A stretch of 42,914 nt of DNA. It comes from an uncultured Clostridium sp. (lineage in GTDB: Bacteria > Bacillota > Clostridia > Oscillospirales > Butyricicoccaceae). Location: positions 1-42,914 of the forward strand of contig CANEGK010000020.1 of NCBI GenBank assembly GCA_947427035.1, given 5' to 3'. Position 1 is the first letter of the stretch. The number at the start of each line of letters is the position of its first letter. The notes below the pieces were generated by a model. The model made no database searches, was not told the origin of the DNA, and saw nothing but the letters and a program-made list of their open reading frames with translations. Below, piece by piece: positions 1-8,764 of the stretch. Made by a program: the position numbers and the translations under genes.

Positions 1-286
1 AAGCAGCGCACCGCTATCCGTGTCAAAGGCGAGTCCGGCAAGCCCACCACCAACTGCGCCATCTATGGCTATATGAAAAGCCCTGCGGACAAGTATCACT
101 GGCTTGTCGATGAAGAAACAACGGCGGTAGTGCGGCACATCTTTCAGCTTACCATTGAGTGCAAAGGCCCCTACGACATTTGCCCGTATCCTCCATGATG
201 AAAAGGTAGAAGCGCCTGCTGTCCATCAGGCACGTCAAGGGCGTGGGGCATGGAAAAGCAAAGAGGACTTTCCGTCACCCCCAATA
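1..286 (+). pseudogene. Remnant of a large serine recombinase, frameshifted and truncated
   Basis: In frame 1 the first 180 bases read as part of the Recombinase domain of large serine recombinases (TndX/TnpX type): the string GYMKSPADKYHWLVDEE, then a helix like VVRHIFQLTIECKGPYDI. This frame stops at 196-198. The family normally continues with ARIL..EKVE.P, and that continuation (ARILHDEKVEAP) is found in frame 2 from about 182, so a +1 frameshift lies at about 178-183. The 5' catalytic domain is outside the window, and the coiled-coil and C-terminal regions are missing because the frame runs into tyrosine-integrase sequence after about 286. Seen: the frame change and the motif order. Known: these residues are conserved between the recombinase and zinc-ribbon parts of the family. 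Inferred: a dead relic of an integrative element. Confidence 0.72.
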
Positions 287-415
287 AATACGCAATGGAA
301 CGCATGGGGCCATGCGACAGACAATATGCTCAAGGCCGTGTATCAGCACACGATGCAGGATAAGCAAAAAGAAATTGCCGAACAGCTCAATCGTTTTTTT
401 GATGCAGAAAAATAG
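287..415 (+). pseudogene. C-terminal fragment of a tyrosine-type phage/ICE integrase
   Basis: The last 43 codons of this frame look like the end of a tyrosine recombinase: WGHATDNMLKAVYQHTMQ holds the pattern G-H-(x)n-Y-x-H-T, in which the Tyr (codon at about 341) would be the nucleophile, followed by the basic tail DKQKEIAEQLNRFF. Nothing of the core domain with the Arg-His-Arg residues is present upstream, since that space holds serine-recombinase sequence in the same frame. It cannot be active. It ends about 190 bp from the 3' end of a tRNA-Leu gene, the usual place for an integrase gene next to its attachment site, so it probably marks the end of a decayed element. The junction at about 286 is a chimera of two recombinase families; whether it arose by deletion or recombination cannot be told. 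Confidence 0.6.
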
Positions 416-418
416 TAG

Positions 419-446
419 ACCGCCCGGAAAACCCCGGGCGGTTTTT
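419..446 (+). terminator. Intrinsic terminator after the integrase remnant
   Basis: A 9-bp GC-rich stem (ACCGCCCGG pairing with CCGGGCGGT) with a short A-rich loop is followed directly by TTTTTG. It starts four bases after the TAG stop at 413-415, so it most likely ended the original integrase transcript. Confidence 0.8.
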
Positions 447-470
447 GTGTTGTATTTCGTGTTGTGTTTT

Positions 471-533
471 ACTCCAAAAATGATTGGATTCAGGCCAAAA
501 TATTTTGGAGCGAGGCTAAATATTTTTGGATTG
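471..533. repeat. Three tandem palindromic repeats with a 21-bp period
   Basis: Copies begin at 471, 492 and 513, exactly 21 bp apart. The middle copy contains the perfect 14-bp palindrome CCAAAATATTTTGG; the third has GCTAAATATTTTTGG and the first CCAAAAATGATTGG. Over 18 aligned positions copies 1 and 2 share 12. The 21-bp spacing is two helical turns, so the copies would face the same side of the DNA, as for iterons, operators or integrase arm sites. They lie between the integrase remnant and tRNA-Leu. Read as protein, 21 bp is seven codons and gives a heptapeptide repeat, but no gene is supported here. Confidence 0.6.
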
Positions 534-566
534 AGAAAGGGCTTAAAGCCTTGCAATGACAGAAAG

Positions 567-599
567 AAACCCTGCAAGCCTTGAACTTACAGGGTTTTC
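567..599 (-). terminator. Terminator of tRNA-Leu
   Basis: On the minus strand, just after the tRNA CCA end, AAAACCCTG pairs with CAGGGTTTC around a 15-base loop, and a TTTCTTTCT run follows. Position and polarity fit termination of the tRNA transcript. Confidence 0.6.
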
Positions 600-603
600 A
601 TTC

Positions 604-685
604 TGGTGCCGGTGAAGGGACTCGAACCCCCACGGTTTCCCTCCTGATTTTGAGTCAGGCGCGTCTGCCATTCCGCCACACCGGC
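604..685 (-). tRNA. tRNA-Leu (anticodon CAA)
   Basis: An 82-base cloverleaf on the minus strand. The acceptor stem GCCGGTG pairs with CACCGGC, with discriminator A and an encoded CCA end (604-606 on the plus strand). The anticodon arm is CCTGA-CTCAAAA-TCAGG, giving anticodon CAA, which reads UUG. The T arm holds GGTTCGAGTCC. A long variable arm (GGGAAACCGTGG region) makes it a class II tRNA, as expected for leucine. Its 3' end faces the integrase remnant, so it is the likely historic attachment site. Confidence 0.97.
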
Positions 686-728
686 ATAACGGAATCATTA
701 TAACGCATCCGCGGGAAAAAATCAAGAC

Positions 729-1916
729 CTATTCTTTCAACAATCCGCGCAAAACAGCAATATAGCTTTCTGCCGCGCCGTAAAGCTGCGAAAGCTCGAC
801 ATGCTCGTCGATGGTGTGCGCCAGGTTTTCAAACGACGGCCCCAGGCCCAGCGTTTTGATGCCCGCCTCGCCGGCGTAATGGCTGCCGTTGGTGCAGAAG
901 TTGTACTGCGTAATCTCCGGGTTAAAACCGGCCGCTTTGAGTTCGGCGTAGACGTCCTGCACAAACTGCTCTTCTTTGTCAAAGAGCCAGCCGGGGAAAA
1001 AGCGCTCGCCGACGATTTCCTCACCGGTATAGCAGCGCTCTTTGCCGACCGCATAGCTCACCTTGCAGTGGAAGTCCGGGTCGGCGGCCGCCAGCGCGTC
1101 GACGGCGGCCTGCAGCGGCGCCATGACGCTTTCTCTGGTCTCGCCGACCAGCAGGCGGCGGTCATAGGTCGCGCGGCAGTATTCGGGCACGACCGACGCG
1201 CCGGGATAGGGCTCGGACTTGATGTCGACCAGCTCTAAAATCCCCTTGCCCAGCACCGGATGATGGGTCGGCACCAGCTTCTGAATAGCGTCAATCAGCT
1301 TGGACATTTTGTAAACGGCGTTGATGCCCTTTTCCGGGTTGGCCGAATGCGCCGGCTTGCCGAAGGTTTCAAACACGATTTCCGCACGGCCGCGCTGGCC
1401 GATTTTCATATTGAGCTGCGAAGCCTCGGCAATGACGACATAATCGGGCTTAAAATGCTCGGACAGGCTGCGCGAAGCGACGCCCTCGAAGCATTCCTCG
1501 TGCACCGAACCGGCGACGTAAATCTCGCCCGCAAAGTCGCGCCCGCAGTCTTCGGCAAAGAAGGCGGCGCCGCAGGCCGTGGCCGCCAGAGCGCCCTTCA
1601 TATCGGTCGCGCCGCGGCCGTACAGGGTGGTGCCGACCACCTCGGCCTCAAAGGGCTTGTGGGTCCAGACCGACTCGTCGGTGACGGGGACGGTGTCCAT
1701 ATGCCCGTCAAACAGCACCTTTTTGCCCGGGCGCTTTCCGCGCAGAATGCCGACGGTGTTGCCGTACTTGTCGACAAAGACGTCGTCAAAGCCCAGGCGC
1801 TTAAAGCCCGCGGTCAACGCGGCGGCCGCCTTATCCTCGTGCCCCGAATAGCTCTGCTGCTGAATGAGCTGCCGGGCCAGTTCCAGAACCTGCTCTTTTC
1901 TCTTGTCACAAAGCAT
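729..1916 (-). CDS. M20-family zinc hydrolase (YgeY-type peptidase/deacylase)
   Basis: A metal-dependent M20 amidohydrolase of about 395 residues. The di-zinc ligands are readable in order: H and D in DGHMDTVP, the bridging D in YGRGATDMKG, the catalytic and ligand Glu pair in VHEECFEG, and the last His in NGSHYAG near the C-terminus; the dimerisation (lid) domain lies between them. The pattern is closest to the YgeY group of M20 hydrolases, named for occurrence in selenium-related purine clusters; ArgE/DapE-like deacylases are the alternative, and the substrate cannot be read from sequence. An ATG at 1934 overlaps the pcrA stop (ATGA), but the ATG at 1916 has AGGAG eight bases upstream and is chosen. 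Last gene of the murB-to-pcrA run. Confidence 0.85.
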   Translation of the reverse strand: MLCDKRKEQVLELARQLIQQQSYSGHEDKAAAALTAGFKRLGFDDVFVDKYGNTVGILRGKRPGKKVLFDGHMDTVPVTDESVWTHKPFEAEVVGTTLYGRGATDMKGALAATACGAAFFAEDCGRDFAGEIYVAGSVHEECFEGVASRSLSEHFKPDYVVIAEASQLNMKIGQRGRAEIVFETFGKPAHSANPEKGINAVYKMSKLIDAIQKLVPTHHPVLGKGILELVDIKSEPYPGASVVPEYCRATYDRRLLVGETRESVMAPLQAAVDALAAADPDFHCKVSYAVGKERCYTGEEIVGERFFPGWLFDKEEQFVQDVYAELKAAGFNPEITQYNFCTNGSHYAGEAGIKTLGLGPSFENLAHTIDEHVELSQLYGAAESYIAVLRGLLKE

Positions 1917-1930
1917 ACTTTTTTCTCCTG

Positions 1931-4312
1931 TCATAAAGTTTTGATGTATTGCGAAGCGGTCTTTGCCATCATCAGTTTGGTACCTGCCGAATCGAAGGCG
2001 ATTTCCAGCAGCACGTCGCCGCCCATCGGCGTGGCGGCCTTGACGACCCCCTCGCCAAAGGCCTTGTGCGCAATGCGTTCGCCCGGGCTGAAGTTCCTGG
2101 CCGCAGCGCCCTCCGACACCTTTGGCGCAATGGACACTTCGGGCCGCGGACGGGGTGTGCGCCAGGCAGGGGCGGGCCGCGCCGGCCGGGCGCTTTGCAA
2201 AACGGGCGCCTTCGGCTCTTCGCGCTGCAGGCAGCTTTCGGGAATCTCGTCGATAAAGCGCGACGGCTTGGCAAAGCTGGTCTGGCCGTACAGCATCCGG
2301 CGTTTTGCACAGGAAATATACAGCGACTTTTTTGCGCGCGTCATGGCGACATAGCAGATGCGGCGCTCTTCCTCCAGCTCTTCCTGCTTTTCCTGCGAGC
2401 GGTAAGAAGGGAAAATCCCCTCTTCCACACCGGTCAGGAAAACGGTGTCAAATTCCAGCCCCTTTGCGCTGTGCATGGTCATCATGGTGACGGCGTCGGC
2501 CTCTTCATCATAGCGATCCACGTCGGTCAACAGCGAGATTTCCTCTAAAAACTCGCCCAGCGACGGCTCTTCGGCGCGCTGGCAGTATTCCACAATGCTC
2601 GATTTCAGCTCGCGGATGTTGTCGATGCGCCCCTGCGCCTCCAGCGTCGCCTGTGCTTCCAGCATGGGCAGGTAGCCGGTTTTGCTCATGACCTCTTCAT
2701 AAAAATCGGGCAGCGGCATCCTTCCCGCCAGGCTTTGCAGTTCGGCCATCATGTCGGCAAAGCGCAGCAGCGCCTCGCTGGCCGCCTTGCCAAAGTCGGG
2801 GTATTCGCCGGCGCGGGCGGCAATGCTCAGCTGTGAAAGGCCGTCGCGGTCTTCCAAAAGGGCCAGCGTCTCCAGCGTTTTGGCGCCGATTTTTCGCGCG
2901 GGGTTGTTGATGATGCGGCGCAGCCGCACCGAGTCGTTGGGGTTGTGGATGACCCATAAGTAGGCCAGCATGTCCTTGACCTCGGCGCGGTCAAAAAAGC
3001 GCAGGCCGCTGACAATGCGGTACGGAATCCCGTTGCGCTTGAAGGCCGACTCAATGCTGTTGCTCAGCGCATGATTGCGGTACAGCACCGTGAAGCTTTT
3101 GAGCTTTTCCCCTTTGGCATATCCTTCGTGGATATGCCCCGCGATGTACTGCGCCTCGTCGTCCTGCGTGTCGCCGACGTACAGATGCACCCGCTCGCCC
3201 TGCTCGTTCTGCGTCCACAGGGTTTTGCCCTTGCGCGCCGTGTTGCAGGCGATCACGTCGTTGGCCGCGGCCAGAATGTTGCCGGTCGAGCGGTAATTCT
3301 GCTCGAGCCGGATGGTGACAGCCTCGGGGTACTGCTGCTCGAATTCCATGATATTGGCGATGGTTGCGCCGCGGAACTTGTAAATACTCTGATCGTCATC
3401 GCCGACCACGCACAAATTGCGGTGTTTGCCCGCCAGCAGGCTGCACAGCATGTACTGCGCGTGGTTGGTGTCCTGGTATTCGTCGACCAGCACATAGCGG
3501 AACTTGTCCTGATAGTATTCACGCACATCGTCAAAGCCGCGCAGAAGCTCGACCGTTTTGACGATAATGTCGTCAAAATCCAGGGCGTTGGCCGCCATCA
3601 TGCGCTTTTGATAGGCGATGTACACCCGCGCGACAATGCGCTTGTAATAATCGCTGCCGGCCAGCTCTTCGTACTCGCCCGGCGTGACGAGGCTGTCCTT
3701 CGCGCGGGAGATTTCCCCGGAAATACCGCGCAGCTCGAACTTTTTCTCGTCGATATCCAAATCCTTGAGAATGCCGGTCAGCATCCGTTTTTTGTCGTCC
3801 TCGTCATAAATGGTAAAGCTTTTGGAATACCCCAGCCGTTCGATGTCGCGCCGCAGAATGCGGGTGCAGGCCGAGTGAAAGGTGTGCGCCCAGATGTCGG
3901 CCGCCTGCGTGCCGCAGGCGACGCGCAGGCGCTCGCGCAGCTCGCCCGCCGCCTTGTTGGTAAAGGTGATGGCGATGATCTCCCACGGCCGCGGGCAGTC
4001 GACGGCGCACAGCCGCAAAAGCTCGGCTTCGGGCAGCGCGTTTTCGTCGGCCAGCGCCAGCGCCAGCCGGGCCAGCTCGCCGTCACCCGCCCATTCGGGC
4101 GCCGTTTCACATTCATATCCGCGCCCGAAGCGCAGAAGGTTGATCACGCGGTTGATGAGCACCGTCGTTTTGCCGCTCCCCGCGCCGGCCAGCAGCAGCA
4201 CCGGCCCTTCGGTTTTAAAAACGGCTTTTTTCTGCATGTCGTTCAGCTTTTCGAACTCGCGTTCAATAATGGCCCTGCGCAGCGAACTGTAGCGCAAATC
4301 AAAATCGCTCAT
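1931..4312 (-). CDS. pcrA: ATP-dependent 3'-5' DNA helicase, UvrD/PcrA type
   Basis: Superfamily 1A helicase of 793 residues that unwinds DNA in repair and removes RNA polymerase or RecA from DNA. Visible motifs: Walker A AGAGSGKTT (residues 42-50), ITFTNKAA (motif Ia, about 115-122), VDEYQDT (276-282, Walker B), GDDDQSIYKFRGA (304-316), QNYRST, and MTMHSAKGLEFD in the C-terminal half; the tail after about 730 resembles the PcrA Tudor-like module that binds RNA polymerase (GERIAHKAFGEGVV). About 45 residues between motifs I and Ia (about 62-108) are additional to the classical protein. Starts nine bases after the dnaE stop and overlaps the next frame by an ATGA. Function is secure; the insertion's role is unknown. 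Confidence 0.95.
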   Translation of the reverse strand: MSDFDLRYSSLRRAIIEREFEKLNDMQKKAVFKTEGPVLLLAGAGSGKTTVLINRVINLLRFGRGYECETAPEWAGDGELARLALALADENALPEAELLRLCAVDCPRPWEIIAITFTNKAAGELRERLRVACGTQAADIWAHTFHSACTRILRRDIERLGYSKSFTIYDEDDKKRMLTGILKDLDIDEKKFELRGISGEISRAKDSLVTPGEYEELAGSDYYKRIVARVYIAYQKRMMAANALDFDDIIVKTVELLRGFDDVREYYQDKFRYVLVDEYQDTNHAQYMLCSLLAGKHRNLCVVGDDDQSIYKFRGATIANIMEFEQQYPEAVTIRLEQNYRSTGNILAAANDVIACNTARKGKTLWTQNEQGERVHLYVGDTQDDEAQYIAGHIHEGYAKGEKLKSFTVLYRNHALSNSIESAFKRNGIPYRIVSGLRFFDRAEVKDMLAYLWVIHNPNDSVRLRRIINNPARKIGAKTLETLALLEDRDGLSQLSIAARAGEYPDFGKAASEALLRFADMMAELQSLAGRMPLPDFYEEVMSKTGYLPMLEAQATLEAQGRIDNIRELKSSIVEYCQRAEEPSLGEFLEEISLLTDVDRYDEEADAVTMMTMHSAKGLEFDTVFLTGVEEGIFPSYRSQEKQEELEEERRICYVAMTRAKKSLYISCAKRRMLYGQTSFAKPSRFIDEIPESCLQREEPKAPVLQSARPARPAPAWRTPRPRPEVSIAPKVSEGAAARNFSPGERIAHKAFGEGVVKAATPMGGDVLLEIAFDSAGTKLMMAKTASQYIKTL

Positions 4313-4321
4313 GGCTTCTCC

Positions 4322-7300
4322 TTATTTCAATACGACGTTTTCCGGCTGCAAAATGCTTTTCAGCCTGTCCAGCAGCTCCGGCCCGGGCGCGACCCAGCGC
4401 TCTTCCCGCAGGCGCATTTTCCTGCCCGTGTCCGCAACGCGCAAAATCACGGGGCAGCTGCCAGGGTATTCCGTCATCACTTTGCCGGCCTGCAAAAAGA
4501 CGTCCGATTCCAGCCCTGGCACCTTTAAATACAGTGTTTGGGGCCTGGGGCACGAATCCTCCTGCCGGGGCGGTCTGCGCTGTCCCCCGCCGCGCCGTGC
4601 GCGCTGGGCTCGATATTCAGCGATCCCCTCTTCCGTCAGGGGGTGGATCGCATCGCAAATCAGCTTGGGTTCTTCATCCTCGCGCGCCGACACTCTGCCG
4701 TGAACGACAACGGCGCTGTCGTCGCGCAAGTATCCCCCTGACTCTGTCAGAGCGTTGGCAAACACCAGCATTTCAATGGCGCCGCTGATGTCCTCCAGCG
4801 TGGCATAGGCCATGTTGGCGCCTTTTTTGGTGGTTTTCAGCTTAAAGGATGTCACCACACCCGCCATAGTGATATAGCTTCCGTCGGCAATCTCGCCCTC
4901 GCCCTCTTCCGAGCAGCTTTCCATCACACGCGCGACCGAAACGGCCCCGGCTTTGCGGCACAGCTCCTGCAAGGCTTCCATCGGGTGGCCTGACAGATAC
5001 AGGCCGGTCGTCTCTTTTTCCATGGAAAGCAGCTCCTTTTCCGGATATTCGGGAATATCCGGCAATGCCTGGGCCGCGGGCGCCGACTGCTGCATGTCGG
5101 CAAACAGGTCGATCTGCCCTTCAAGGTTGCGCTTCTGGTCGGCGGACGCGCTGTCAAACACGCGGGCATACACCGCCATCAGCTGGGAACGCCGCGCGCC
5201 CATGCTGTCAAAAGCGCCGCATTTGATGAGGTTTTCCAGCACGCGCTTGTTGAAATCATATTGCGCCATGCGGCGGCAAAAATCGGTGAAATCGGTAAAC
5301 GGCCCGCCGGCAGCGCGCTCGGCCATCAGCTTGTCGATGAGGCCGCGCCCAACGTTTTTGACGGCCGCCAGCCCAAAGCGGATGCCGTCTGCGCTGACAG
5401 TAAAGTCAGCGTCCGAGCGATTGACGTCGGGCGGCAAAACGCGAATGCCCATTTCACGGCACTGGGCAATATACTCTGAAACCTTGCTTGACCAGTCGAG
5501 CACCGACGTCAAAAGCGCCGCCATATATTCGCGCGGAAAGTGGTATTTCATATACGCCGTCTGGTAGGCGAGCACGGCATAGGCGGCAGCGTGCGCCTTA
5601 TTGAAGGCATAATTTGCAAAGTCGAGCATTTCATCAAAGATGTCGTTGGCGACATCTTCCGGAATCCCGTTGCCGGCGCAGCCGGCGATGCCCTCTTCCG
5701 GGTTGCCGTGGACAAAGTTTTCGCGTTCGCTCGACAGCACCTCGAACTTCTTTTTGGACATGGCGCGGCGCACCATGTCCGCGCGGCCGAGCGAATACCC
5801 GGCCAGCAGGCGGAAGGTCTCCATCACCTGCTCCTGGTAGACGATACAGCCGTAGGTGACCGACAGAATCTGCTCGAGCATCGGGTGCTTGTAACGGATG
5901 TGCGAAGGGTTGTTCTTCCGGTCGATGTAGGTGCCGATGGACGCCATCGGCCCCGGCCGGAAAAGGGCGACAATGGCGGTGATATCTTCGACCGACTGCG
6001 GCTTCATGGCGACGGTGACGCCCGTCATGCCCGAACTTTCCAGCTGGAACACACCCGACGTTTTGCCCTGCGACAGCATGTCGAACACGCCCTTGTCGTG
6101 GTAATCAATATGCTCAAGGTCGATGTCCGCCCCGTTCTGCCGCGCCAGGCGCACGGCGTTGTCCAGGATGGTCACATTGCGCAGACCCAAAAAGTCCATT
6201 TTCAGCAGGCCCAGCTCTTCCAGCGCCGTCATGCCGAACTGCGTGACGGTGCCCAAATCATTTTTGGCCAAGGGCACGTATTCCCACACCGGGCTGGACG
6301 TAATGACGACGCCTGCCGCGTGCGTCGAAGCGTTGCGCGGCATTCCCTCCAGCTCGCGCGCCATGTCGATAAGATTGCGTACACGCTCGTCCTCATCATA
6401 AAGGCGCTTGAGGTCGGGCGAGCCGGCCAGCGCCTTGTCAAGCGTCATTTTAAGCTCCTGCGGGACCAGCTTGGCCACCTGGTCGACCTCGGCATAGGGC
6501 ATATTGAGGACGCGGCCGACGTCGCGGATGGCGGCGCGCGCCGCCATAGTGCCGAAGGTGATGATTTGCGACACCTGCTGCTCGCCGTATTTTTCAACGA
6601 CGTAATCGATGACCTCCTGCCGGCGTATGTAACAGAAGTCGATGTCTATGTCGGGCATACTGATGCGTTCCGGGTTGAGAAAGCGCTCGAAATACAGCGA
6701 ATACTCCAGCGGGTCGAGCTGCGTAATGCCCAGGCAGTAGGCCACCATGCTGCCCGCCGCCGAACCGCGCCCCGGCCCGACGGGAATGCCCTTTCTGCGG
6801 GCGAAGTCGATAAAATCGCCGACGATGAGGAAATAGTCGACAAAGCCCATCTGCGCTATCATGTCGATTTCATAATCCAGGCGCTCGCGCGCCCCGGGCG
6901 CCGGGCTGGGATAACGCCGTGCAAAGCCTTCCCGGCACTTTTCGCGCAGGACCGAAAGGGCGTCCTGCCCCTCTTTCAGCGGAAAGCGCGGCAGGTGGTG
7001 GCTGTGAAAGTCAAACTCCAGCTCGCACTTTTCGGCAATGCGCACGGTGTTTTCCAGCGCCTCCGGGCAGTCGGGAAAGAGTTCGGCCATTTCGTCGCCC
7101 GACTTGACGTAAAATTCCTGTCCGGTGAAACGCATACGGTTTTCATCTTCCACCAGCTTGCCGGTCTGGATGCACAAAAGCACGTCGTGAATGGCGGCGT
7201 CCTGCCGCTTCAGGTAGTGCGCGTCATTGGTAGCGACCAGCGGAATGCCCGTTTCCTGCGACAGGCGTTTGAGCCCGGCGTTGACCACGCGCTGCTCGGG

Positions 7301-7840
7301 GATTCCGTGGTCCTGCAATTCCAGGTAATAATCCCCTTCGTCAAAGAGCGCGCGGTAACGCAGCGCCGTCTCGCGCGCGCCGTCGTAATCGCCCGACGCC
7401 AGCTGCTGCTGCACCTGCCCGGCCAGGCAGGCCGACAGGCAAATCAGGCCTTCGCTGTGCCCCTTGAGCAGCTCGAAATCAATGCGCGGCCTGCTGTAAA
7501 AGCCTTCGGTAAAGCCCATCGAGCACAGGTAAATCAGGTTTTTGTAGCCGGTCTGGTTTTTGCACAGCAGCACCAGGTGATAGGCTTCGCCGTCCAGCTC
7601 ATAGGTCTTGTCAAAGCGCGAGCGGGGCGCGACGTAAACCTCGCAGCCGATGATGGGCTTGACGCCCGCCTTTTTGGCCGCCTTGTAAAAGTCGACGGCG
7701 CCGTACATGACGCCGTGGTCCGTGATGGCGACAGCCTTCTGCCCCAGCTCCTGCACGCGCTCCATCAGGCGGTTGATGCGGCAGGCGCCGTCCAGCAGGC
7801 TGTATTCCGTGTGTATATGCAGGTGAACAAAATCTCGCAT
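4322..7840 (-). CDS. dnaE: DNA polymerase III alpha subunit, DnaE type
   Basis: Replicative C-family polymerase of 1172 residues. The N-terminal PHP domain begins HLHIHTEYSLLDG and keeps the His residues lost in the E. coli enzyme. The palm carries MPDIDIDF with two catalytic Asp residues; the tandem HhH region and an OB fold (from ITMAGVVTSFKLK) follow. In Firmicutes, DnaE works with PolC, extending lagging-strand primers; that role is inferred from the family, since polC is not in this window. Start ATG at 7840 with GGGGAT upstream. It sits between whiA and pcrA, an arrangement found in many Clostridia. The C-terminus ends in a short basic region, with no intein or frameshift. Confidence 0.96.
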   Translation of the reverse strand: MRDFVHLHIHTEYSLLDGACRINRLMERVQELGQKAVAITDHGVMYGAVDFYKAAKKAGVKPIIGCEVYVAPRSRFDKTYELDGEAYHLVLLCKNQTGYKNLIYLCSMGFTEGFYSRPRIDFELLKGHSEGLICLSACLAGQVQQQLASGDYDGARETALRYRALFDEGDYYLELQDHGIPEQRVVNAGLKRLSQETGIPLVATNDAHYLKRQDAAIHDVLLCIQTGKLVEDENRMRFTGQEFYVKSGDEMAELFPDCPEALENTVRIAEKCELEFDFHSHHLPRFPLKEGQDALSVLREKCREGFARRYPSPAPGARERLDYEIDMIAQMGFVDYFLIVGDFIDFARRKGIPVGPGRGSAAGSMVAYCLGITQLDPLEYSLYFERFLNPERISMPDIDIDFCYIRRQEVIDYVVEKYGEQQVSQIITFGTMAARAAIRDVGRVLNMPYAEVDQVAKLVPQELKMTLDKALAGSPDLKRLYDEDERVRNLIDMARELEGMPRNASTHAAGVVITSSPVWEYVPLAKNDLGTVTQFGMTALEELGLLKMDFLGLRNVTILDNAVRLARQNGADIDLEHIDYHDKGVFDMLSQGKTSGVFQLESSGMTGVTVAMKPQSVEDITAIVALFRPGPMASIGTYIDRKNNPSHIRYKHPMLEQILSVTYGCIVYQEQVMETFRLLAGYSLGRADMVRRAMSKKKFEVLSSERENFVHGNPEEGIAGCAGNGIPEDVANDIFDEMLDFANYAFNKAHAAAYAVLAYQTAYMKYHFPREYMAALLTSVLDWSSKVSEYIAQCREMGIRVLPPDVNRSDADFTVSADGIRFGLAAVKNVGRGLIDKLMAERAAGGPFTDFTDFCRRMAQYDFNKRVLENLIKCGAFDSMGARRSQLMAVYARVFDSASADQKRNLEGQIDLFADMQQSAPAAQALPDIPEYPEKELLSMEKETTGLYLSGHPMEALQELCRKAGAVSVARVMESCSEEGEGEIADGSYITMAGVVTSFKLKTTKKGANMAYATLEDISGAIEMLVFANALTESGGYLRDDSAVVVHGRVSAREDEEPKLICDAIHPLTEEGIAEYRAQRARRGGGQRRPPRQEDSCPRPQTLYLKVPGLESDVFLQAGKVMTEYPGSCPVILRVADTGRKMRLREERWVAPGPELLDRLKSILQPENVVLK

Positions 7841-7883
7841 GGTATCCCCACTTAACCTTCTGCCCGGCAGGGCCTTTTTCTCT

Positions 7884-8759
7884 CTACAGCTCTTCGGCCA
7901 GCTTCATCAGCCTGCGGATGCGGTTGTTCAGCCCCGGCCTGGTGATGGGCGGGTCAAACAGCGGCAGCAGCTCGCTGAGCGACAGCTCGGGGTTTTGTAC
8001 CCGCGCCTCGGCCGTCGCGCGCAGCGGTTCGGGCAGCGTCTGCAAAACGCCGGCCGCGCGCAGCTTTTCAATGGCGGCAATCTGCCGTGCCGCGGCGTCC
8101 AGCGTCTTGTCCAGGTTGGCCGTTTCACAGTTGACCTTGCGGTTGACGTTGTTGCGCAGCTCTTTTTCCACTTTGCTCAGCATCAGGGACATGGCTGCGC
8201 CCGTCGCGCCGGCGGCCGACAGGAAATCCTCAATCAGCGCGCTGTCTTTATAATATAAAACATAATTGCCGCGCCGGCTCAGCAGGCCGGGCGCCATGCT
8301 CATGTCGAGCAGCAGCGCCATCACCTGGCGCGAGACGTTGTAATGCGACGTCACCAGCTCCAGATGATAGCTCCTGCCCGGGTCGGACAGGTACCCGCCC
8401 GCTAGGAATACGCCGCGCAGAAAGGCCGATTTACAGCAATCCTCTTCGACCAGCGCGCGGTTGAGATGCAACGCGATGCTTTTGCGCCCGTAGCCAAACG
8501 CGGCAAAAATGCGTTCGACCGCGTCCTTGTCGCTGACAGACAGCATACTCCCCCGCATATCCGCTTCGATGCGGAAGGCGGCGTGCAGCAAAGCGGCGGC
8601 TCTGCGGCGCACGGCCGGGTTGTCCGACTGTATGCGCACCCCCGCTTCGCTGAAGCGGTTGGCATACAACAGCATCCCCAGACTTTCGGCCAGCACGCAG
8701 CAGGGCGCGCCCAGCGGCAGCCGGCAGAGCTCGTTTTTGGTATCGGTGGTAAAGGACAT
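7884..8759 (-). CDS. whiA: DNA-binding regulator WhiA
   Basis: WhiA homologue of 291 residues, slightly shorter than the usual 310-320. The N-terminal half is the degenerate LAGLIDADG homing-endonuclease fold (CKSAFLRGVFLAGGYLSDP, YHLELVTSHYN), and the C-terminal part is a helix-turn-helix (LSLSELLPLFDPPITRPGLNNRIRRL, described here by its ends, about residues 255-285). In actinomycetes WhiA controls sporulation septation; in Bacillus it affects cell division and nucleoid organisation. The ATG at 8759 follows AGGAG with eight bases of spacing, and the gene lies five bases after yvcK, as in the conserved Firmicutes cluster. Confidence 0.93.
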   Translation of the reverse strand: MSFTTDTKNELCRLPLGAPCCVLAESLGMLLYANRFSEAGVRIQSDNPAVRRRAAALLHAAFRIEADMRGSMLSVSDKDAVERIFAAFGYGRKSIALHLNRALVEEDCCKSAFLRGVFLAGGYLSDPGRSYHLELVTSHYNVSRQVMALLLDMSMAPGLLSRRGNYVLYYKDSALIEDFLSAAGATGAAMSLMLSKVEKELRNNVNRKVNCETANLDKTLDAAARQIAAIEKLRAAGVLQTLPEPLRATAEARVQNPELSLSELLPLFDPPITRPGLNNRIRRLMKLAEEL

Positions 8760-8764
8760 GGCGC

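Noticed and set aside
5540-7855. A long open frame on the plus strand opposite dnaE, about 771 codons.
   Set aside because: GC-rich codon structure of dnaE opens the opposite strand; no ribosome site, no family motifs, and full overlap with a clearly conserved gene.
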